From Gossypium raimondii (lineage: Eukaryota > Streptophyta > Magnoliopsida > Malvales > Malvaceae): a stretch of DNA of 64,000 nucleotides. Below are positions 58,241 to 64,000 of the stretch, one piece after another. The notes under the pieces are model-generated. The model was not told the origin of the DNA. It saw only the letters and a list, made by a program, of their open reading frames with translations, and did no database searches. A program made the position numbers and the translations under genes. Position 1 is the stretch's first letter. Each line of letters starts with the position of its first letter. The stretch covers positions 6,200,001 to 6,264,000 of the forward strand of contig NC_068570.1 in the NCBI RefSeq assembly GCF_025698545.1, read 5' to 3'.

Positions 58241-59775
58241 CATGACCAGCATCAGCTTCTGTCTCAGAGGATGATAAATTAGAACATGCTCCTTCTTGTT
58301 CTTCCATTTTCTTTGAGCATGACTCGATTCCACTGGGGGTTGCCTCGGATTCATCATCAAAACCTAATCCTGTGTGTGATTTATCACCTAGTACAAAATC
58401 AGAACCATATCCATAAGTATAATTTACAAGACTGGGCTTCGAAGGTGTGGTTTGGTCCATGTAAGCAACAATTTGGCTCTCCTTTGAAAGCAAAATAATA
58501 GGATGCAGCTCATCTTTTTTATTATCTCCCTCATGGGCCAGAATATCTGATTCTGGATCCTGTAAGAAATTCACATTAAAAACAATCATCACAATCTACT
58601 CAATATAGACGACTTCATCATTACATTTTGGCTGCTTTTCTACAATAATGTGCTGATGCAAGTTATTCTCAGGAGATAGAAGCCTTAAGGAACAAAATAC
58701 CTAGGCAAAGTAGGAAATAAGAAGACTTCATCATTACCAAGGGTAGTGCAGAGATAACAATTGTCAAACATCGAGATCATATTCCCTCTCAACTCTCGAG
58801 TATAATCAAAAATAAAAACTAGAAACCAGAATATGTTCTCCTACATCTTCAGTAAAAAAAAAAAGAAAGAAAAAAGCCAAGGATATCATCTGTAAGTAGG
58901 GGCTCATATCAGACTATGTGCTCCTACTTATATCCCAAAATAAAGGCAGAGTTCAGTAACGTTTTCAAAATTGCTTCCTACTAAAAATGCAGCAGGCTAT
59001 CTTCTACTAATACAAATTACGTCAGTTCAAATAACTAGCAGTGAAAGGGAAAAATTGTTATATCCCATATTTAACTTGTTACAAAACCTCCAAGTTTCTT
59101 GAAAACAGTAGAAGCCAGAAATTTAGGCTAAATTTCAACCAGCACAAAAACTAGAATTTGGAAAAAGATGCAGAAAAAGCAATAAATACAGTGAATCAAC
59201 ACAAACAAACCAATTCAGCACCGAAAAATTAAGTAAAACCAAAATCAGTTTTAAATACAATAGATAGCACATTCTAGTTTGCTTACATTATTACAGAGGG
59301 GAAGAACGCTTAAATTCATCAAGACTCGAATTATATAAAAAGCAACCAACTTTTAGTGTTCAAAGGAACTTACTTGAAGATCGAGAGAAGGGTACTCATA
59401 TCTTATAGCACTACCACCAATATTTGTTGATGGCCCTTTTTTTGAAGTAGAAGCCTTTGCCCTATCAGAACCCAACCCAGAAATTCGATTCCCATTTCTT
59501 TTCCTTCCTGCAATTCAACAACACCCCATAAGAAAAGCATTTTTCCTTGAAAGAAACTTACTTATTAAGACACAAATCATTTGATGACTCAATTCCCTTA
59601 GTCAAAACCCAAAACCAACCCATTTTCTCAGCAATCCAACAAGATAGTAAAGAAAGGGGACCTTGGGAATCCAACTGCCAATCGGATAAAAGACCACCCT
59701 CAACAAAAAGAGAGTTCCTGATTCGAGTAGACGAAGATTTGGATCTTCCTCGGCCACTCCTCGTTTTATTTTGGC

Positions 59776-59809
<34 letters not shown>

Positions 59810-59857
59810 CTTATTCTTGTTGTTATTTGATCTTCTCTTATTTCCACCACCTGCCAT
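53881..59857 (-). CDS. R3H and double G-patch protein, AT3G09850-like
   Basis: Eight coding exons in transcript order: 59857-59662, 59507-59374, 58559-57563, 56478-56387, 55677-55603, 55010-54949, 54880-54811 and 54612-53881. All are GT-AG and in phase, giving 785 aa; Arabidopsis AT3G09850 has about 781. The basic, Ser/Asn-rich N-terminus (MAGGGNKRRS...) includes the conserved FVEGGLLSDWQ. A long acidic middle (residues 200-370) holds a run of 16 Asn. A basic KRRERMLRRGVDLEKINS leads into an R3H-type nucleic-acid-binding region (about 474-542). Two G-patches follow (about 647-690 and 734-785), both with GFGSKMMAKMGFVEG. G-patches typically recruit and activate DEAH-box RNA helicases, so a role in splicing or ribosome assembly, as for yeast Sqs1, is the inference. 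The fit to the family is strong. Confidence 0.92.
58191..58238 (-). repeat. Coding (ATT)16 microsatellite, poly-Asn
   Basis: Sixteen perfect ATT triplets on the plus strand encode 16 Asn in exon 3 of the G-patch gene. The length is likely to vary between individuals without shifting the frame. Confidence 0.95.
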
Positions 59858-60119
59858 GGCTTCCGCTTGTTGCCTTTCCTCAAAAGGAATTGAAGAGGGT
59901 CCTTCACCTTCCCTTTGGTTTTATCATTTTCTTTTCTTTCTTTTCTGTTTAGTGTTGAAGGATCAATCTGGAGCGTTGATGGAGCCGGGTCAACCCGATT
60001 GGGTAGGTCCATGGGGATGACGTGGACGGACATGATGGAATCTGGGCATCGTTTGGTAATCGTGTTGGGTTTGTGCCTATTGGGGCACCCAAAGGCGCAG
60101 CGGCTCGCATGTGAAGCTA

Positions 60120-60125
60120 CACGTG
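60120..60125. promoter_or_regulatory. G-box CACGTG upstream of the G-patch gene
   Basis: The palindrome CACGTG, in the context acacgtgt, lies about 263 bases before the ATG. A second ACGT core (gacgtgg) is near 60019. G-boxes bind bZIP and bHLH factors. Use here is inferred from position only. Confidence 0.4.
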
Positions 60126-60229
60126 TGACTCGTTGGTGTTGTGTGGGTGAACCGAATATCCTCTTTGGGTTCGGTCTTGTTCTTTTTTCCTTTACCTTTC
60201 CCAAGGGCAAAGCAAATATTAATTAAAGA

Positions 60230-60950
60230 TGATTTTATTTCCAAAATATTAATTAGTTGACATTAAATAATATCTTCAAAAAGATTGTTAATCCAAAGTT
60301 GACTACAAATTGCTTAGTAAAAGCTTAGTGTATTATTTTTCTAAAAAATCATTAAAATGCTTGAAATCCAATTTTTAGGGTTAAATCCATTTATTTCAAC
60401 CCTACTAATTAATTAGATCCGTCATACAAAAAACAATGAAACTACTGTATTATTATTTAATTATTGTTATTAAAATTTATACTCCTCTTTCACAAGTGTC
60501 ATAATAAAATAGTCTTAGATGGTTCAAAACAGCAGAAAAAAAATCGATAAAATGATCGAGCATCTATCAAAATGTCCTTAAAATCACTTGCAAATGTAAT
60601 TTTGAAAAAGTGCTACAAAAGTATACAAAAACTTCTAAAAGTGAAGACTTATTAAATAATAGAAAAAAAAACATATAGAACTTAAGATAATGTAAGTTCA
60701 AACCGACTTGTGAAATCATTTATTATTTTGATATGCTCTCAAAATAGAAACAAATTAAGAAGGCGATGAAGAGCCACCCACTTTCCAAGAGAAACTGCTA
60801 GTTGTAGGTGGAGTTTCAGCGACATCATGCACCATTACATGTCCATCACAACTTTTGAAGATAACAAAGATATTGTAACTTGTTTTCAGTGGTACATAAA
60901 ATGGTGGTTTCGGAACCCTGTTCTCTAATGATCAAGTTCGTAGATATTAA
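60230..60950. other. Intergenic DNA upstream of the G-patch gene
   Basis: AT-rich, no gene or clear element. Confidence 0.35.
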
Positions 60951-60954
60951 TATT

Positions 60955-62930
60955 TAATAATCATTGGTTTAATATAATGTTATATGAAATTTTAATTTAG
61001 AAATTTTGAATTGGTTGGAGAATTGATCATAGTACGAGGATGAAATAGTAAATGTGGTAAAAGTTTACTATTATGGATTTCTATTTGCTAATGATAATAC
61101 ATTAATCGATTAGGGACAGAAATGATAATTTAGTCCTCTTTATAGATAGTGGTCGGACAAGTGTTGGTATTAACTATAATAATGTTAATTTTAATTAACA
61201 ATTAGATTAGATATATATACCGTAAGATTGCGGATAAAGGGAAGAATATTCATTTTTCTTTCTTTCATTCTCTCCATCATCGTCTTTCCTCTTTGTTGAG
61301 CTAAGAAAGTTCGACCAAGTTTTGTGCTCTTGCATCGTAAGCTAATTAGAGCTTGTTTTACATGAATTTTGTGTTTTTGAGATTGTTGTGTTTCAATCTA
61401 GCTAACAGTGGTGTTCGTTTCAAAAACTGTTAAAGATTTTATGAGATTGCCATTGTTGAATGCTTGAAATTATGGTGTTAAATGATTATATTAGAAGAGG
61501 TGTTATGAAAAAGAATCACTTGGTAAAATGAAAATTTGTCAATTTCGAATATCAGGACTAAAGTGTAAACATTTCAAAACCAGTTTAAGATTTCTATAAA
61601 CTTTGTTAAAAAATGCTCTATTGTTTAGTGTTAGGTTTAAGAGAATTTTGAGTGATAGGATTGAATTGACTTATATGCTTCATAAGCTGATGAATGATAT
61701 TGGTTTATAAAAATTGAATTAAATTATGTTATAAATCAAGATTTGAATCTGTCGAGAGAAGATTACGGGAAAGGAAAAGTTGTTGAGTAGACTTTATCGT
61801 GGTGTGTTGTCATTCCACCAGGTAAGTTCATATAATATAAACATTGTTTAACTTTCTTTTCTTTTGTACTTTAATTGTATAATTGAAAATTTTGTATGTC
61901 AGATTCGGTTTGTTGAGTATAGAAGGGAGATACTGAATTATGGCACCAATGAATGAGAATGAGTTTATAAAATGAAAGCGTCCCGATGAACTTAGTAAAA
62001 TACTCATACACATGGTTACGTGTTATTTCCTAATGATTTCGAGATCAAGTATTTGTTGCGGACTTGAAGATACACGTGACACAAATTTAGCCTAGACTGG
62101 TAATATGTTGTCGTTTTAAAGGTTTAGCTTGGACTGGTAACCTTACATGTATATATAGACCTGTCTAAACTTTCATTGTATTAATAAAAGTTTAGCTCGG
62201 ACGAGTAACCTGACATCTCTGTACATAATTAGTTCAGACGAGACTTTGATGTGAAGCGTACATGTGTTTTGAGTTCTTTTACGATGTTCATCAAGTAATA
62301 TAAAATATGCAAGGTGTGAAATTGGCAAATTAAGGAATGATGAGTAATGGAAGACTTGACTATTAAAAAATTGAAGTCTGCACCGGTGAAAAGTATGTGA
62401 ATGAATCAGATATGAAAAGTGTTAACATATCATGTTGGGTTCTCAATATACTGTATGTGATAAAGTATACACATTTACCTTGTTGACAATTTGTGTTGGT
62501 TGATAGGTAAACTATGTTTGCATATTAAATTGACACACAATTATTATGTGAGGTAGGTTAATTATTGAATTTGTATGAGCTTACTAAGTATTCTTAATAC
62601 TTACACCTAGGTTGCTTTTATCTTATAGATTTTGAACATTCAGAGCGTGTCAATAGGACCAGTGAGAAGTTCACACTATCTACCCAAAGTTGTGGTAGAC
62701 TCTTGATTTTGTTTAGTTCGGTCTAAGTGGCATGTATATAGGCGGTTAGTTATTTTGTAAGCAAATATGTTAAATTTTGAAGGTGATTACTTTGGACTCT
62801 TTTGATGTATGTAAATAAAATGAACTCATGTTCTGTTATGTTTCGCATTATAAGTTCCGCTAGACCTATCACAGTGTGGGGTATCCGCGGAATAGCTCGC
62901 CATTTAGGTTTCCGTAGGAAATTACGAAAT
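60955..62930. repeat. Probable Ty3-gypsy LTR-type sequence
   Basis: No coding capacity. Features common to long plant gypsy LTRs are a TATA-like tatatatatacc near 61212 followed by a CT-rich leader, and a cluster of tttagcytggactggtaac-type words at 62095, 62124, 62189 and 62230. There is also a cttactaagtattcttaata word near 62581. I could not find TG/CA ends or a target duplication. The class is inferred from style. Confidence 0.4.
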
Positions 62931-62934
62931 TAAA

Positions 62935-63455
62935 TGTTCACTTTACTTTACACAATATTTGTGTTTGCTGGATAGTTTGAAGTTTAGCCATCTACAGTTC
63001 AATACATAGTTGGACGACCTGCAAGATCAATCCGCCTCATTTTAGCCCACGACATGGTTCGCCATGTAAGTATTAAGCATATTGTAAGTTATACGAGCTT
63101 GGTGCCCCAAAAAAATAAAAAAATAATACATAATCCGCCTCATTTTTGTTAACATGTACTTTTATCTATAAAAATACATAAATATAATTTAAAATATATA
63201 TAATTTTCAAAATAAAAATTTAAAAGTTCATAAAAACCCTTTTTTTATCTTTATAAGTTTTTTATAATAATTTTACAAAAAAATTGTGATTTTATTGAAC
63301 AGAAACAACAAAATGATTCAAAATTAAAATTTAAGAAAAGAAATAAAAAAAAGATAATTGAAAGTTTCAATATTTCAAATTTTATCCACATGAATCTTTG
63401 AATCTCCCACCAAAAAAACCTCCACAATTTTCTTTTACATTTTCAAGAATGATAT
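62935..63455. other. AT-rich spacer before the Copia LTR
   Basis: No gene. A pair of similar phrases (gatcaatccgcctcatttta near 63027 and taatccgcctcatttttg near 63131) suggests a small duplication. Confidence 0.35.
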
Positions 63456-63458
63456 ATA

Positions 63459-63693
63459 TGTTATGAATATCTTATTAAGTGGATGTCTATCATGACCAAG
63501 ATAAAGTTTTGATTTATTTTAAATTCTAATAGTTATTAGAATTAGATATTTACTTCTTTTATACTTCTTATGCCTATAAATAAAGACTCTAATGAAGCAT
63601 TGTAAATCATCTCTTTGATCAATAAAGTACATTTTTATTGTTTTCATATTTTCTTTGTTCTTTATTTTTTCTATCTCTCTTTATTTTATAACA
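63459..63693 (+). mobile_element. Copia-like 5' LTR, element runs off the window
   Basis: A 235-bp LTR begins TGTTATGAATATC and ends TTTTATAACA, so its ends form the inverted pair TGTTAT/ATAACA. Inside are a TATA box (cctataaataaag, 63573-63585) and, 40 bases on, a polyadenylation-like aataaag (63623). The bases directly after, cgttatcagcacga, occupy the primer-binding-site position and contain the TATCAG word of Met-tRNA-type sites. Plus orientation follows from this order. The 3' LTR would lie beyond 64000. Confidence 0.75.
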
Positions 63694-64000
63694 CGTTATC
63701 AGCACGATGTTTCTCTATTTTTTTTTAAATATTTCGAAGTCGTCCCACAAATTAATCTTCAGGATGTTGAAAGATTCAATCTCAGAATGGATGCTCGTGA
63801 TAATAGTCAAGCTGATGACGATGATGTTAAAGATCTTCAGGTATATTTTACTATGTTTTATTTATTATATCATATTTATTATAATTGGAGAATAATCATG
63901 ACAACATGAATGGATAGAGTCTGATTTAAAATCCACGCATGTTTATGATGGTGATTATGAAATAAAAAAAATCAATAGAGGCGTTTAGAAGTCTGTCCTA
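63694..64000 (+). mobile_element. Start of the Copia-like internal region, partial
   Basis: The leader following the LTR. A short frame (63655-63909) includes NLRMDARDNSQADDDDVKDL but shows no gag domain that I recognise. The window ends before any gag or pol motif. Confidence 0.45.

Noticed and set aside
59602..60226. Frames of 202 codons (-) and 157 and 103 codons (+) around the G-patch first exon
   Set aside because: The 202-codon frame is out of phase with the conserved MAGGG exon and runs through its promoter; the plus-strand frames are its antisense.
1..64000. CRISPR arrays, operons, tRNA or rRNA genes
   Set aside because: No regularly spaced perfect repeats, no clustered co-directional genes with short spacing, and no cloverleaf or rRNA sequence that I could recognise. 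The sequence is plant nuclear DNA.

Overview
The window looks like nuclear DNA from a flowering plant. It is AT-rich, its genes have GT-AG introns and plant-specific architectures, and the space between them is full of plant transposon debris. The gene relatives named here (Arabidopsis AT1G60560, STP7, AT5G35170, the TMN family, AT3G09850) and the look of several repeats suggest a eudicot. Cotton or a relative (Malvaceae) is my guess, from remembered repeat types and not from any search.

There are five apparently intact protein-coding genes. In order they are: a SWIM zinc-finger protein related to Mutator-type transposases (+, coding 9600-13673, 701 aa); an STP7-type monosaccharide/H+ symporter (-, 19732-21753, 510 aa); a plastid-type adenylate kinase fused to a DUF1995-like domain (-, 30906-40137, 19 coding exons, 594 aa); an intronless TM9SF/TMN endomembrane protein (-, 47947-49911, 654 aa); and an R3H plus double G-patch RNA-processing-type protein (-, 53881-59857, 785 aa). 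I rebuilt every exon by hand from splice signals and reading-frame continuity, and all junctions stay in phase. At about 2.35-3.7 kb there is a broken molybdate transporter (MOT1) pseudogene.

The rest is repeat-derived or featureless AT-rich DNA. The best supported elements are: a 2.7-kb solo LTR with a perfect 5-bp target duplication (4669-7379); four hAT-type MITEs, three with perfect 8-bp target duplications (11288-11503, 25271-25904, 43903-44408) and one with 7 of 8 matching (46666-47112); a Mutator-type MITE with a perfect 9-bp target duplication (51610-51943); an L1-type LINE remnant split into two blocks on the minus strand (41.84-43.13 kb and 45.83-46.37 kb); and the 5' LTR of a Copia-like element running off the right edge (63459-63693).

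The genes do not form a pathway. They are unrelated housekeeping or transport functions, each with its own promoter. I found no CRISPR array, no operon, no rRNA or tRNA gene, and no convincing new multi-gene system. The most interesting material is the nesting and dating of the insertions, the transposase-derived SWIM gene, and the repeats sitting in or beside promoters.
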